Below, in pieces: positions 18,281-26,323 of a DNA stretch of 64,000 nucleotides (positions within the stretch are counted from its first letter, which is position 1; each line of letters begins with the position of its first letter). The stretch covers positions 1 to 64,000 of the forward strand of contig CALSLT010000006.1 of the NCBI GenBank assembly GCA_943787265.1, given 5' to 3'. The translations under genes were made by a program, and so were the position numbers. The notes under the pieces were generated by a model, which was not told the origin of the DNA, made no database searches, and saw only the letters and a program-made list of their open reading frames with translations. The stretch is from an uncultured Planctomycetaceae bacterium (GTDB lineage Bacteria > Planctomycetota > Planctomycetia > Planctomycetales > Planctomycetaceae).

Positions 18281-18313
18281 CCGGAGCCGCACGCTCCCGC
18301 CGTGTGGCTTCGG
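18281..18313 (+). terminator. stem-loop after the LuxR-type regulator, possible terminator
   Basis: A 13-bp stem with two G-U pairs, arms 18281-18293 and 18301-18313, starts 17 nt after the stop codon. There is no run of T afterwards, so intrinsic termination is doubtful; it may protect the mRNA end. Confidence 0.35.
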
Positions 18314-18410
18314 TCAAGACCACCGAACGCCAAACGGCATCACCCGGGCAGACTGACTACGTAAACCCATCCACAAGACGGTAATTCCGTTACGGAGAAG
18401 GGCCAGATTT

Positions 18411-18914
18411 ATGAGACAGCGACTAGACTTCTACACGCTTTGTCCGGCTTGCGAGACAAAGGTTGAACTAACACTCGCCGCGAAACTCCAGGCGGCTCGA
18501 GCCGGATGCAGTTGTGTTTGCACGGCTGAATCCTGCAAGCATGAGTGGGTCTGCATTCAGGAGTGGGTTTATCGGGTCGAGCCGATTGATCATTCACAGC
18601 CGGTCCTCGCTCCGAATGAGCACCCTCCCGTGCCGACTCAGAGCCATCAGCCTCAGACCGGAGGCTTTCTTCAGCAACCGACGCCAGTTGCTGCCGTGCA
18701 GCCGCCGCGTCCACATTTGCCGACCTTCCAGCCGCCGCAGCCCATCGCTCCGCCGGTTCATCAACAGCAGGCACCAGTTGTCAGCAATACTCCCGATCCA
18801 GTCGAACAGCCAAATGCGACTCCCGTTCCGCCTCCACACGCCTGGAGCTGGGAACGCAAAACGGAACAACAACCCGCCCCACAGCAGGATCATCAATCCG
18901 GATTCGGTCGCTGA
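18411..18914 (+). CDS. hypothetical protein, Cys-rich head and Pro/Gln-rich tail
   Basis: A 167-residue protein. The first 50 residues hold seven Cys including CPAC, CSCVC and a further Cys-Lys-His-Glu-Trp element (FYTLCPACETKVEL, CKHEWVCIQEW), which looks like a small metal-binding module. From about residue 65 to the end the chain is rich in Pro, Gln, His and Ala with no predicted fold (PPRPHLPTFQPPQP). The start ATG 18411 is preceded by GGAGAAGGG. I do not recognise the family. It is convergent with the PspA-like gene 9 bp downstream. Confidence 0.65.
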   Translation: MRQRLDFYTLCPACETKVELTLAAKLQAARAGCSCVCTAESCKHEWVCIQEWVYRVEPIDHSQPVLAPNEHPPVPTQSHQPQTGGFLQQPTPVAAVQPPRPHLPTFQPPQPIAPPVHQQQAPVVSNTPDPVEQPNATPVPPPHAWSWERKTEQQPAPQQDHQSGFGR

Positions 18915-18923
18915 TTCGAAACC

Positions 18924-19457
18924 CTATGACTGGCCGAGTTCTCTCTTGAGCGCGGCCAGTTCGTCTTCGATTTCTGATGAGGCAGCCGATCCGGACTCTG
19001 CGCCACCGGCGACATCGCCCGACAATGCTTCACCGTCAGCTTCGCCCTGTTGCCGACGTTGCGCCTCGGCAAGTCGCGCTTCCAACGCTCGGAATGTCGT
19101 CGCCAGATGTTCGCGAGTTTGCTCCGCAGCCAGAAGCTGTTGTTCCAACCCGGCGACCAGGTCTTCGACTTCCCGCTTTCGCACCAAAGCCAGTCGAGCC
19201 TGGTCTTCAGCTCCGGCAACCAGATGCTCTTTCGCTTTGTCCGACCAGTGAGTGATCTGGCGCGAATGTTCTTCGACCTCGCCGCGGATGCGATCTTCGT
19301 TGCCCTGAGCCGTCTGCATGCTGCGTCGAGCTCCGGCCATGCCGGCATCCATCTCGGCAATGATTTCCTGTAGAGCGGCGGCAGGATCGTCGGCTTCGGC
19401 GAGCAGCTTGGTCAGGTTGCAGGTGACGATGTCTGTCAGCCGGCTGAAGTATGTCAT
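18924..19457 (-). CDS. PspA/IM30 (ESCRT-III-like) family protein
   Basis: A 177-residue, almost fully helical protein beginning MTYFSRLTDIVTCNLTKLL, then EADDPAAALQEIIAEMDAGM, which is the PspA/Vipp1 N-terminal signature. A long coiled coil follows, rich in Glu, Arg, Gln and Ala (ERTREHLATTFRALEARLAEA-type heptads), then a low-complexity Gly/Glu/Ser stretch and a final helix (IEDELAALKRELG). It is shorter than E. coli PspA (about 220). Family members polymerise on the inner membrane and protect it during stress. The start is the ATG at 19457. Confidence 0.85.
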   Translation of the reverse strand: MTYFSRLTDIVTCNLTKLLAEADDPAAALQEIIAEMDAGMAGARRSMQTAQGNEDRIRGEVEEHSRQITHWSDKAKEHLVAGAEDQARLALVRKREVEDLVAGLEQQLLAAEQTREHLATTFRALEARLAEAQRRQQGEADGEALSGDVAGGAESGSAASSEIEDELAALKRELGQS

Positions 19458-19605
19458 TGTCTGGGCTCCGGTTTTCAGCGGTGGCCGCCGCTAACGGTGA
19501 ACTCTGGATTCGGATTGTTGTGTTTTATGTTTTCCTGGCGAGTCTGTCGCAAATTGCACGTCAGCAGTAATTCGCCGTCGGGTATGTCTCGAAAATCACC
19601 GTACG

Positions 19606-20211
19606 TCAATCGTCGGGTTGGTGCGGGTTAATTACGCCTCGATCAAGCAGCCAGCGACTCAACTTTTCCCGAGCCAGTCGCAGCCGACTCTTTGTTGTCG
19701 GGACCGAAGTGTCGAGAACTTCGGCGACTTCCGGCAGCGACAAACCCGCAAAATGGTGCAGCGTGAAAGTCAGTCGTTGCTCCTCGGGAAGTTCGTCCAG
19801 CAGCTTGTCGACCAGAATCTTCAGCTCGCCATGATCGGCTTCCTGCTGAGGGGACAGCATCTCGCCGGCGACGGTCGAAATCAGGTCGGTATCGTCTTCG
19901 AACTTCCCTTTGACAGCTTTGACCAGACAGTCGTGAGACGCCTTGCGGACGTTATCGATCAGCAGATTCCGAGCGATGCGATACATCCACCCTTTGAACC
20001 GTCCGACCGGCAGGTAATTCCAGAACTGCTTGTACAGTCGCAGCAGCGTTTCCTGAGTCAGGTCTTCGGCGAGCTGCGGGTTCCGGGAATTCTTCAGGAA
20101 AAAACCGTACAAAGGCCCGCTGTGCCGATCGACGATCTCGTCAAACGCACTGGAATCGCCATCCTGGAGACGGACCATCAGCTGATCGTCTTCGTCCAGA
20201 GTTTGCGACAC
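19606..20211 (-). CDS. RNA polymerase sigma factor, ECF/sigma-70 family
   Basis: About 201 residues. Region 2 spans QDGDSSAFDEIVDRHSGPLYGFF to RFKGWMYRIARNLLIDNVRK (with LAEDLTQETLLRLYKQF). Region 4 is LDELPEEQRLTFTLHHFAGLSLPEVAEVLDTSVPTTKSRLRLAREKL. A GTG at 20211 is chosen because the open frame upstream of it reaches a repeat element (20316-20391), and the sequence before SQTLDEDDQLM is not sigma-like; an ATG at about 20178 is the other option. No anti-sigma factor is encoded next to it; the PspA-like gene lies 148 bp downstream on the same strand, so the sigma factor may control it. Confidence 0.87.
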   Translation of the reverse strand: MSQTLDEDDQLMVRLQDGDSSAFDEIVDRHSGPLYGFFLKNSRNPQLAEDLTQETLLRLYKQFWNYLPVGRFKGWMYRIARNLLIDNVRKASHDCLVKAVKGKFEDDTDLISTVAGEMLSPQQEADHGELKILVDKLLDELPEEQRLTFTLHHFAGLSLPEVAEVLDTSVPTTKSRLRLAREKLSRWLLDRGVINPHQPDD

Positions 20212-20315
20212 GGTAAAAGCCCAGTTCAATCTCGACAGCGGGTTGGTTTCTGGCAGCGGCGACAGTGTACTTACTGACTCCGTCAGAATCTTCCAACCGC
20301 ACACTCGGAAGATTC

Positions 20316-20391
20316 CAGCCACAGAGAACTCAGAGGACACGGAGAAACTGGCGACAGAGAAGGTCTGAGGCCTCGGTGCTCTCTGTGGCTG
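20316..20391. repeat. intergenic palindromic repeat (CACAGAG family)
   Basis: Outer arms of 12 bp, CAGCCACAGAGA (20316-20327) and TCTCTGTGGCTG (20380-20391), enclose purine-rich text with further CAGAGGACACGGAGAAA-type motifs. The design matches the 38950-39037 element. It sits in the sigma-factor upstream region. Confidence 0.7.
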
Positions 20392-20433
20392 AATTATTTC
20401 GCATGAGTATTAAGATGGGACGCCCCTTGGGTG

Positions 20434-20536
20434 GCACAGGTTGCTTGCAACCTGTGCGGCGAAGCCGCAAGAGGTCATGTACGATACAGTTCGGTTTTCT
20501 CTTGCCGCTTTGCGAAACTGATTGCGAGCAATCAGT
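20434..20536. repeat. composite palindromic repeat (three hairpins)
   Basis: Three inverted repeats in a row: GCACAGGTTGC / GCAACCTGTGC (20434-20457, 2-nt centre), GCGGC / GCCGC (20456-20468), and ACTGATTGC / GCAATCAGT (20517-20536, 2-nt centre). No start codon or product is supported in this stretch. It precedes the LarA-like gene, whose weak start is 59 bp downstream. Confidence 0.65.
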
Positions 20537-20594
20537 GCTACTCGCAGTTTGAGCAGTTACTTTCCATACCTGATCTCTCACCGGAACCCGCCTC

Positions 20595-21830
20595 GTGGCT
20601 CTTCAACAATCAATTCCCATCAGCCTTCATTACGGTTCCGCTGGCGAGTTTTCCGCCGAAGTCGACGCCGATCGAGTTGCTGTTTTTCGACCAGGGCCTG
20701 CTCCGCGAGCCGATGTTGCCGAGGCGGTCGGCCAGGCGTTGGCGTCACCGCTCGATCTCCCAACTCTCGATCAGGCGCTCGTTCCAGACGACAAAGTTGT
20801 CATCGCGCTGGACCGTGACACTCCTTGCGCCGCCGAAGTCGTCGCCGGGATCTGGTCGTACCTCGAACGGCGAGACATCGACCCTGCAAACTTCACGATT
20901 CTCCAACCAGTCGCCGTCGGCGAGAAATCTCCAGCCGATCCGCGATCGTTGCTGCCGATCTCCGTCCAGCAAGCCGCGGCCTGGAAGATTCACGATCCGC
21001 TCGCAGAAGACAGTTGCGGCTACCTCGCCACAACCACGAAAGGCGAACCGGTCTACCTGGCAAAGGAACTTGTCGAAGCCGATTTCGTTCTGCCGGTCGG
21101 AGCAACCTCGTACGACGCGCTGCTCGGCTACCGAGGAACGAACAGCGTCCTCTACCCCGGCCTGTCGAACATCGAGGCGTTACGAAAAACCATCGGACAG
21201 GGACACCTCGAACTCTCACCTCGAGAAGAGCGTCCACTGCGACAGCTCGTCGACGAAATTGCCTGGCTGATGGGAGTTCAATTCTGCGTGCAAGTCGTCG
21301 CTTCAGACTGCGGCGGAGTTTTGGAAGTTCTTGCCGGAAGCACTGACGCCGTTTTCGAACGCTCGCGACAGAAGCTCGACGACAACTGGCTGGTCACGAT
21401 GCCCGAGCGTGTCGAAACCGTCATCGTCGCTGTTTCATCCGATGTGTCTGGCCACGGCTGGAATCAGATCGGCCGAGCCGTCGCGACCGCGCGGCAACTG
21501 GTCGAACGCGGCGGCCGCATCGTCATCCTGTCGGAACTCGACGAACAACCCGGCGACGGCCTGAGCCTCCTCCGCCGGGAAGATTACCCGGAGAACTGTC
21601 TGCAACCACTCCGCGACGAAAGCCCCGTCGACCTGATCCCGGCGACTCAAATCGTGAACGCCGCAGGCTGGGCTCGCATCCTTCTGTTAAGCAACCTCGC
21701 CCCCGAGCTGGTGGAAGAACTATTCATCTACCCGCTCGAAGAAAGCAGCGAGGTCACCCGAGTCCTCGACGCCTCCGAATCCTGCGCGATCCTCGGCGGA
21801 GCCCAACACACCTTCGGCATCGTCGAGTAG
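20595..21830 (+). CDS. LarA-like (lactate racemase fold, DUF2088) protein
   Basis: A 411-residue protein starting at GTG 20595; no better start is near. The N-terminal text DDKVVIALDRDTP and the middle section KGEPVYLAKELVEADFVLPVG followed by GYRGTNSVLYPGLSN follow the LarA/DUF2088 fold. In true nickel-pincer enzymes these regions read D-x-T-R-P, a His after the strand, and G-G-x-K-x-x-x-P-G. Here the Arg of the first motif, the His (ATSYDALLG instead of x-P-H) and the Lys of the third are not visible, so nickel-pincer binding is doubtful. The rest is a C-terminal mixed domain with GGRIVILSELDEQPGDGL. The racemase activity itself should not be assumed. No larB, larC or larE gene is nearby. 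Confidence 0.75.
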   Translation: MALQQSIPISLHYGSAGEFSAEVDADRVAVFRPGPAPRADVAEAVGQALASPLDLPTLDQALVPDDKVVIALDRDTPCAAEVVAGIWSYLERRDIDPANFTILQPVAVGEKSPADPRSLLPISVQQAAAWKIHDPLAEDSCGYLATTTKGEPVYLAKELVEADFVLPVGATSYDALLGYRGTNSVLYPGLSNIEALRKTIGQGHLELSPREERPLRQLVDEIAWLMGVQFCVQVVASDCGGVLEVLAGSTDAVFERSRQKLDDNWLVTMPERVETVIVAVSSDVSGHGWNQIGRAVATARQLVERGGRIVILSELDEQPGDGLSLLRREDYPENCLQPLRDESPVDLIPATQIVNAAGWARILLLSNLAPELVEELFIYPLEESSEVTRVLDASESCAILGGAQHTFGIVE

Positions 21831-21873
21831 TATCCCCACGGCCATTGGCTTGCCGTCCTGTGCCTACCGCTTT

Positions 21874-22239
21874 TCAAGCCTTGATTTTATTCCAACGTAA
21901 AAACAGTACTGGATCCAAGTGTTCTGGCCAGTCCGGTTCAAGGTCGCCCCATGACACAACGTGAAGATTTGAATTTGCGTCGGCAACAACTTCGAGGTTT
22001 AACGCTTGCCCCGTTACAAAGTCGCAGTAACGGCTTAAGGCTTCTATGTCCCCGGATGGTTGTCCATCTTTCACGGCTACAGAAGTAACAATTCCGTCGT
22101 AAGAAATGTCTTCACTGGCTACGTAGATTTGCCATGTTGAATTCGTACGCAAAAGCCCTTCGACTGCCGACAAGAACAAAGCTTGACGGTGTTTGAACCG
22201 AGCTTGGAATTCTTTCAGTTTTTCAGGACTCAATGGCAT
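21874..22239 (-). CDS. hypothetical protein
   Basis: A 121-residue cytoplasmic protein, MPLSPEKLKEFQARFKHRQALFLSAVEGLL at the start, then alternating strands (WQIYVASEDISYDGIVTSVAV, NLEVVADANSNLHVVSWGDLE). I do not recognise the family. It may be a small alpha/beta immunity-like or adaptor fold, which is only an impression. It begins 3 bp after the aminotransferase stop codon on the same strand, so the two are likely co-transcribed. Confidence 0.6.
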   Translation of the reverse strand: MPLSPEKLKEFQARFKHRQALFLSAVEGLLRTNSTWQIYVASEDISYDGIVTSVAVKDGQPSGDIEALSRYCDFVTGQALNLEVVADANSNLHVVSWGDLEPDWPEHLDPVLFLRWNKIKA

Positions 22240-22242
22240 GGC

Positions 22243-23427
22243 TCAGTTTGAATAAAACGCGTTGGCCGCGGCGACTCCGGCTCCTGATTGCGTTGCTGAA
22301 CCCTGATCAGCAAGACACTTCCCGAGAGCGGCCAGGAACAGCAGTACGTTGCGGGCGGAGCTGGAATCACCCATCAGGCCGATGCGCCAGGTCTTGCCTT
22401 TCATCGGTCCCAGGCCGGCCCCGATTTCGATACCGAATTCGTTGAGCAGTTGCGACCGCACGCCAGCATCGTCGATGCCGTCTGGAATCTTCACGGCGTT
22501 CAGCATCGGCAGACGGTTGGCTTCTTCGACGGCGTATTCGATCCCGAGGGCTTCCAGTCCGGCTCGCAGAGCCAGGTGGTTATGCCGATGTCGTGCGAAG
22601 CGTTCTTCGAGGCCCTCTTCCAGAGCCAGTCGCAGTGCTTCGTGCAGTCCGTAATTCATGTTGATCGGAGCGGTGTGGTGGTACGCTCGCGACGAGTCCG
22701 TCCAGTAGTTTCGCACCATGCTCATGTCGAGGTACCAGCTCGCGACTTTGGTTGTGCGAGCGTCCATCGCCGCGACGGCCTTCGGGCTGAACGTCACCGG
22801 CGCGAGACCTGGCGGGCAACTGAGACATTTTTGAGTTCCGCTGTAAACGGCGTCGAGCCCCCACTCGTCAACTTTGACGGGCAGCCCGCCGAGCGATGTC
22901 ACGCAATCAGCCAGCAGAAGTCCGCCAGCGTCGTGGACAATTTTTGCAATCTCTTCCAGCGGCTGCAGCGCGCCGGTCGAGGTTTCAGCATGCACCAGCC
23001 CGACGACTTTCGGCGAGTGCTGCTGCACGGCCGCGGCGACTTCATCTGCTGAGAAGACTTCGCCGAACGGACGCTCGATGGCCAGCACGTCGGCGCCGGC
23101 TCGTTCGAAAACGTCTTTCATGCGGCCGCCGAAAACTCCGTTCACGCCGACGACGACTTTGTCGCCCGGCTCGATCAGGTTCACAACGCAGGTTTCCATT
23201 CCGGCCGAACCAGTCCCGCTGACCGCGAGCGTCATTTCGTTCTTCGTCTGAAACAGCTCACGCAGCATCGCCTGAACTTCGTTCATCGTTTTCAGAAAGA
23301 ACGGATCCAGATGCCCGACGGTCGGTGCTCCCAAAGCGGAAAGAACCCGAGGATGCGTATCACTCGGCCCAGGCCCCATGAGAATTCGAGAAGGAGGAGC
23401 AAGCGGCTGCGGAAGGCTGTCTGACAT
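22243..23427 (-). CDS. alanine-glyoxylate / serine-pyruvate aminotransferase, class V
   Basis: A 394-residue PLP enzyme. The start at 23427 (MSDSLPQPL) follows AGGAAA; the upstream open frame is not conserved. Fold-type I landmarks: [30 protein letters not shown] (phosphate-binding), [25 protein letters not shown] and [18 protein letters not shown] with the Schiff-base lysine Lys200. The C-terminal half has [21 protein letters not shown] and [16 protein letters not shown], typical of alanine-glyoxylate aminotransferases. It converts glyoxylate and alanine to glycine and pyruvate, or the serine equivalent. A small hypothetical gene follows directly. Confidence 0.93.
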   Translation of the reverse strand: MSDSLPQPLAPPSRILMGPGPSDTHPRVLSALGAPTVGHLDPFFLKTMNEVQAMLRELFQTKNEMTLAVSGTGSAGMETCVVNLIEPGDKVVVGVNGVFGGRMKDVFERAGADVLAIERPFGEVFSADEVAAAVQQHSPKVVGLVHAETSTGALQPLEEIAKIVHDAGGLLLADCVTSLGGLPVKVDEWGLDAVYSGTQKCLSCPPGLAPVTFSPKAVAAMDARTTKVASWYLDMSMVRNYWTDSSRAYHHTAPINMNYGLHEALRLALEEGLEERFARHRHNHLALRAGLEALGIEYAVEEANRLPMLNAVKIPDGIDDAGVRSQLLNEFGIEIGAGLGPMKGKTWRIGLMGDSSSARNVLLFLAALGKCLADQGSATQSGAGVAAANAFYSN

Positions 23428-23577
23428 AATAATTTCCTGAGTTACTGAAAGTCGCGGAGCAACACGCTCGACACGAAGAATGCGGATGAGATGCGGGAAG
23501 ATTAGCGACCGACCATAGAATCTGGCGAGTGAGCCGGAATCTGCGTCTCGGTGCATGCATCTGAGAGCGAAGGTCTG

Positions 23578-24468
23578 TCAAACGGCCACGGGTTCCGACA
23601 GCTTGCGGACGTGATCTCGCAACGGGATATAGTTGGACGAATCACGAGCCTGAGGCTGGTATTCCTTGAAAACGACGCCAGCGAACTGTTCCAGGTCGAA
23701 GGAGTTCCAGATGTTGCTGAGATTCTGCAGTTGCTCCGTACCGTCCGATGATTGCCTCAACGGATCGGGCGCCAACGATGCCAACGCAACGGCCGCTGCG
23801 GCAGACTGTCCGCAATCAGGATCGGCGAGCATCGACAGCCCGTGATGATGCAGCATCACGCAGCAGACCAGGTCATCGGGGAATCCCCATTCGAACATGA
23901 CTCTTGCTGCCGTTTCTGCGTGGTCAAGACCGAATGTCTGCTGCTCGAACGGGCACAGATCGGAAAGGTTGTCGCTCGATTGCTCCATAAATCCCAGGTA
24001 ATGCTCGTCGCGATCGTTCGTCAGAACCGGCAAGAGAAAATCGCACAACAGCGCCGCCGAGAACGCCAGTTGCTCGTCGGCTTTCAGGAGTCTCGCAATA
24101 TGTTTTGCGAAGATCGCCCGCTCAAGATTCGCGTTCCAGAAAGTTGCCAAATTGATCAGCTTGAGCTGTTTCGCCGGTAGAGCGTTCTGCAAAGCCACCT
24201 CGATCAATTGCAGCTTTGTACGGCGAATTCCCAGCGTCGCGATCGCGTGATGTGCGGACGAAATTTTATGACGCAGACCGTTCACGCTTGCATTCACCGC
24301 TCGCAAGAGCTGGCACGTCAGGCCGGTATCGGACTCGACAATCGCCGCCAGTTTTTGGATTTCGCAATACGGATCGTCGGCCAGTTGCGAGAATTCAATC
24401 AGAGCCTGCGGCAACACCGGAAGCTTGATATCGGGTAACAGACTCGGCTCCGAAGTTTTGCCCAACAT
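23578..24468 (-). CDS. HDOD-domain signalling protein
   Basis: A 296-residue cytoplasmic protein. HDOD text: KLPVLPQALIEFSQLADDP, LAAIVESDTGLTCQLLRAVNA, KISSAHHAIATLGIRRTKLQL, and in the second half LDHAETAARVMFEWGFPDDLVCCVMLHHHG. HDOD proteins lack the full HD metal set and act as scaffolds in signalling, motility or stress. The ATG at 24468 was chosen. The frame is open through a poly-G tract (24505-24516) to an ATG at 24525, which would add 19 residues and place the tract in the coding region. Divergent from the exported protein of the two-component operon. Confidence 0.85.
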   Translation of the reverse strand: MLGKTSEPSLLPDIKLPVLPQALIEFSQLADDPYCEIQKLAAIVESDTGLTCQLLRAVNASVNGLRHKISSAHHAIATLGIRRTKLQLIEVALQNALPAKQLKLINLATFWNANLERAIFAKHIARLLKADEQLAFSAALLCDFLLPVLTNDRDEHYLGFMEQSSDNLSDLCPFEQQTFGLDHAETAARVMFEWGFPDDLVCCVMLHHHGLSMLADPDCGQSAAAAVALASLAPDPLRQSSDGTEQLQNLSNIWNSFDLEQFAGVVFKEYQPQARDSSNYIPLRDHVRKLSEPVAV

Positions 24469-24872
24469 GGCCTCACGTTTTTCAGTCCAGTCGACCAAAG
24501 CTGTCCCCCCCCCCCCTGCGTCCATCGTTCGAGCAGTGCATCGGCAACAACAAACGCTGCTTTCAGCGTCACAAGAACAGGTAGGCCATGCCTGAACAGT
24601 GGCCAGTTCGTAGATTCCTCCCTGCATAAACTCAGGGCAACGCCGCATCCGAACGACGGAATCTGTCACTTGACGCCGGTATGCGTACCTTTTCGCTGCG
24701 AGTTTTCGGCGTGTTCTCAGATGCTGTGGCCTCAGAACCTGTCGCAAAAAGTTTCGGATTGGACATACTCGTGACACGTCCGTCACAGAGGCGTCACACG
24801 GCCTTCCTACGATGTGGGTGTTGCAGCGGGAGTTGGTCCTGCTCGGATGAGACATCGATTCAGGAGACAGTC
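24469..24872. other. divergent intergenic region with a poly-C/poly-G tract
   Basis: About 400 bp between the HDOD gene and the exported protein gene. It contains 12 consecutive C at 24505-24516 on the plus strand. The frame upstream of the HDOD start remains open here, but the text (Arg/Cys-rich) does not look coding. Confidence 0.5.
24505..24516. repeat. 12-base homopolymer C (G on the minus strand)
   Basis: Twelve C in a row, 36 bp before the chosen HDOD start (minus strand) and inside the frame that starts at ATG 24525. Length changes would shift that frame or alter leader spacing. Confidence 0.9.
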
Positions 24873-26321
24873 ATGAAAACTATTGTTCGACTTGCCGCCT
24901 CGGCGGTTGTTACGGCGATGCTGATGTTCGCATCGTTTCCTGCGAGTGCGGCTTCGCCGGCGGAAGCTCTGGAGAAGGGGATTTACAACGAGGAGACCAC
25001 CGGGAACCTCGACGAAGCCATCAAGCATTACCGACAGGTGCTGTCTGATGCTCAGAAAACGGAAGGGCTGGCGGCGCAGGCTCAGTATCGGCTCGGGCGT
25101 TGCCTGAACAAGCAAGGTAAAAAGAAGGCCGCTGTCGAAGCGTTCAAGACGCTGATCAGAAAGTACCCGGATCAGAAAGAGCTTGTCGCGAAAGCTCAGG
25201 AAATGTTGCCCGGACAGTTGAAGCTGCTGCCGGCTCCGTGGAAATCGGGCGAACGATTGACTTTGACGATGAGCCTGCCGGGTGGGCAAAGAGTCGGCAT
25301 CATCGGTTGTGGGGTTAAGGCCGGTAAACGAGACGGCAAGGCTGTGTGGGAGATGGGCGTCCGTCGCTACCTTGCTGGAGGAATGAACTCCGGTGTCAGC
25401 TCAGTCGTCATTGATCAGAAGACCAACCGGCCGATCACCACTTCGTGGGATCATACCTTGCTTGGAAAATCCACCGCCAAATGGTCGGATGACAAAGTCG
25501 TCATCACCAAAACGGCCAAAGACGGAAAGCAGGAAACATCGACCGTCGAATTTGACTCACCGTTCTACTCGAACGACCAATGGATGTTTGGATTTCGCCA
25601 GTTGGCAATGAAGATTGGCTACACAACGGAAGTCCCAGTGCGGGTTGCTTTCACCGGCGGAAACGCGATCGGCATCGAAGTCGAAGTCACGAAGAAAGAG
25701 CAGGTGAAGACTCCTGTCGGAACATTCAACTGTTTTAAAGTCGAAACGAACATCGGGCAGACATTCTGGATTTCGGACACGCCGGAACGCTACATGGCGA
25801 AGTTCGAAGGCGGCGGAGTCGAAGCACTGCTGACGTCGATTGACCATGACAAACCGGTCAAACTAAGGAACGAGAAGATGAAGTTGGCCGCGACAGTTCC
25901 AGCCGGCTGGTTTCACTACCCATCGTCGTCCTCGAACGACGAAGCATCCGGCGGCTTCCGCCTGATTTCGCCGAACGAATTTCTGGCAGCATCGGTGAAA
26001 GTTCGAAAGAAATCGTTGCTGAGCAGCGAAGAACGAGACTCGCTAGACGCATGGGCAGAAAGCCTGATCAAGACGTCGAAAGATGCCTACAAGAGTGCAT
26101 CGGTCAGAGCCAACAGTCGTCAGGCCGTCACAGTTTCAGGAGAAAAAGGTGTCGCCATGACGCTTGACTACAAAGCGACTAATCGCGAACGAGCGACTTC
26201 AGTCGTCCTCGCTTTCAAAGGTGACCTGGCTATCGAGGTTGAGGTCACCGGCGACGCGGATGCGTATGACAAAAACGTTTCCACATTCGACGCAATTCGT
26301 AAGTCAGTGACGGTGGACTAA
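24873..26321 (+). CDS. exported protein with N-terminal TPR-like repeats and beta domains
   Basis: A 482-residue protein; ATG 24873 follows AGGAG, and upstream open frame is discarded. The signal peptide is MKTIVRLAASAVVTAMLMF (cleavage near ASA). Residues 25-105 are two TPR-like units (NLDEAIKHYRQVLSDAQK, AQAQYRLGRCLNKQGKKKAAVEAFKTLIRKYPDQ). The middle (residues 110-330) is beta-rich, with PVGTFNCFKVETNIGQTFWISDTPERYMAKFEG, as in DUF3108-like domains. The last 140 residues (LAATVPAGWFHYPSS to the end) resemble PsbP-like domains. It is 2 bp before the histidine kinase gene, so probably its periplasmic partner. Confidence 0.75.
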   Translation: MKTIVRLAASAVVTAMLMFASFPASAASPAEALEKGIYNEETTGNLDEAIKHYRQVLSDAQKTEGLAAQAQYRLGRCLNKQGKKKAAVEAFKTLIRKYPDQKELVAKAQEMLPGQLKLLPAPWKSGERLTLTMSLPGGQRVGIIGCGVKAGKRDGKAVWEMGVRRYLAGGMNSGVSSVVIDQKTNRPITTSWDHTLLGKSTAKWSDDKVVITKTAKDGKQETSTVEFDSPFYSNDQWMFGFRQLAMKIGYTTEVPVRVAFTGGNAIGIEVEVTKKEQVKTPVGTFNCFKVETNIGQTFWISDTPERYMAKFEGGGVEALLTSIDHDKPVKLRNEKMKLAATVPAGWFHYPSSSSNDEASGGFRLISPNEFLAASVKVRKKSLLSSEERDSLDAWAESLIKTSKDAYKSASVRANSRQAVTVSGEKGVAMTLDYKATNRERATSVVLAFKGDLAIEVEVTGDADAYDKNVSTFDAIRKSVTVD

Positions 26322-26323
26322 CT

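Noticed and set aside
20212..20340. N-terminal extension of the sigma factor
   Set aside because: It reads into a repeat element and has no sigma-factor homology.
20431..21270. 279-residue frame overlapping the LarA-like gene
   Set aside because: It is out of frame with the recognised LarA-like text and covers the palindromic repeats; Ser/Arg-rich shadow.
22450..23052. 200-residue frame opposite the aminotransferase
   Set aside because: Antisense to the PLP enzyme with its Schiff-base lysine region.
24526..24855. Upstream part of the HDOD frame
   Set aside because: Arg/Cys-rich, lies between divergent genes and overlaps the 5' end region of the neighbouring gene's leader; not HDOD-like.
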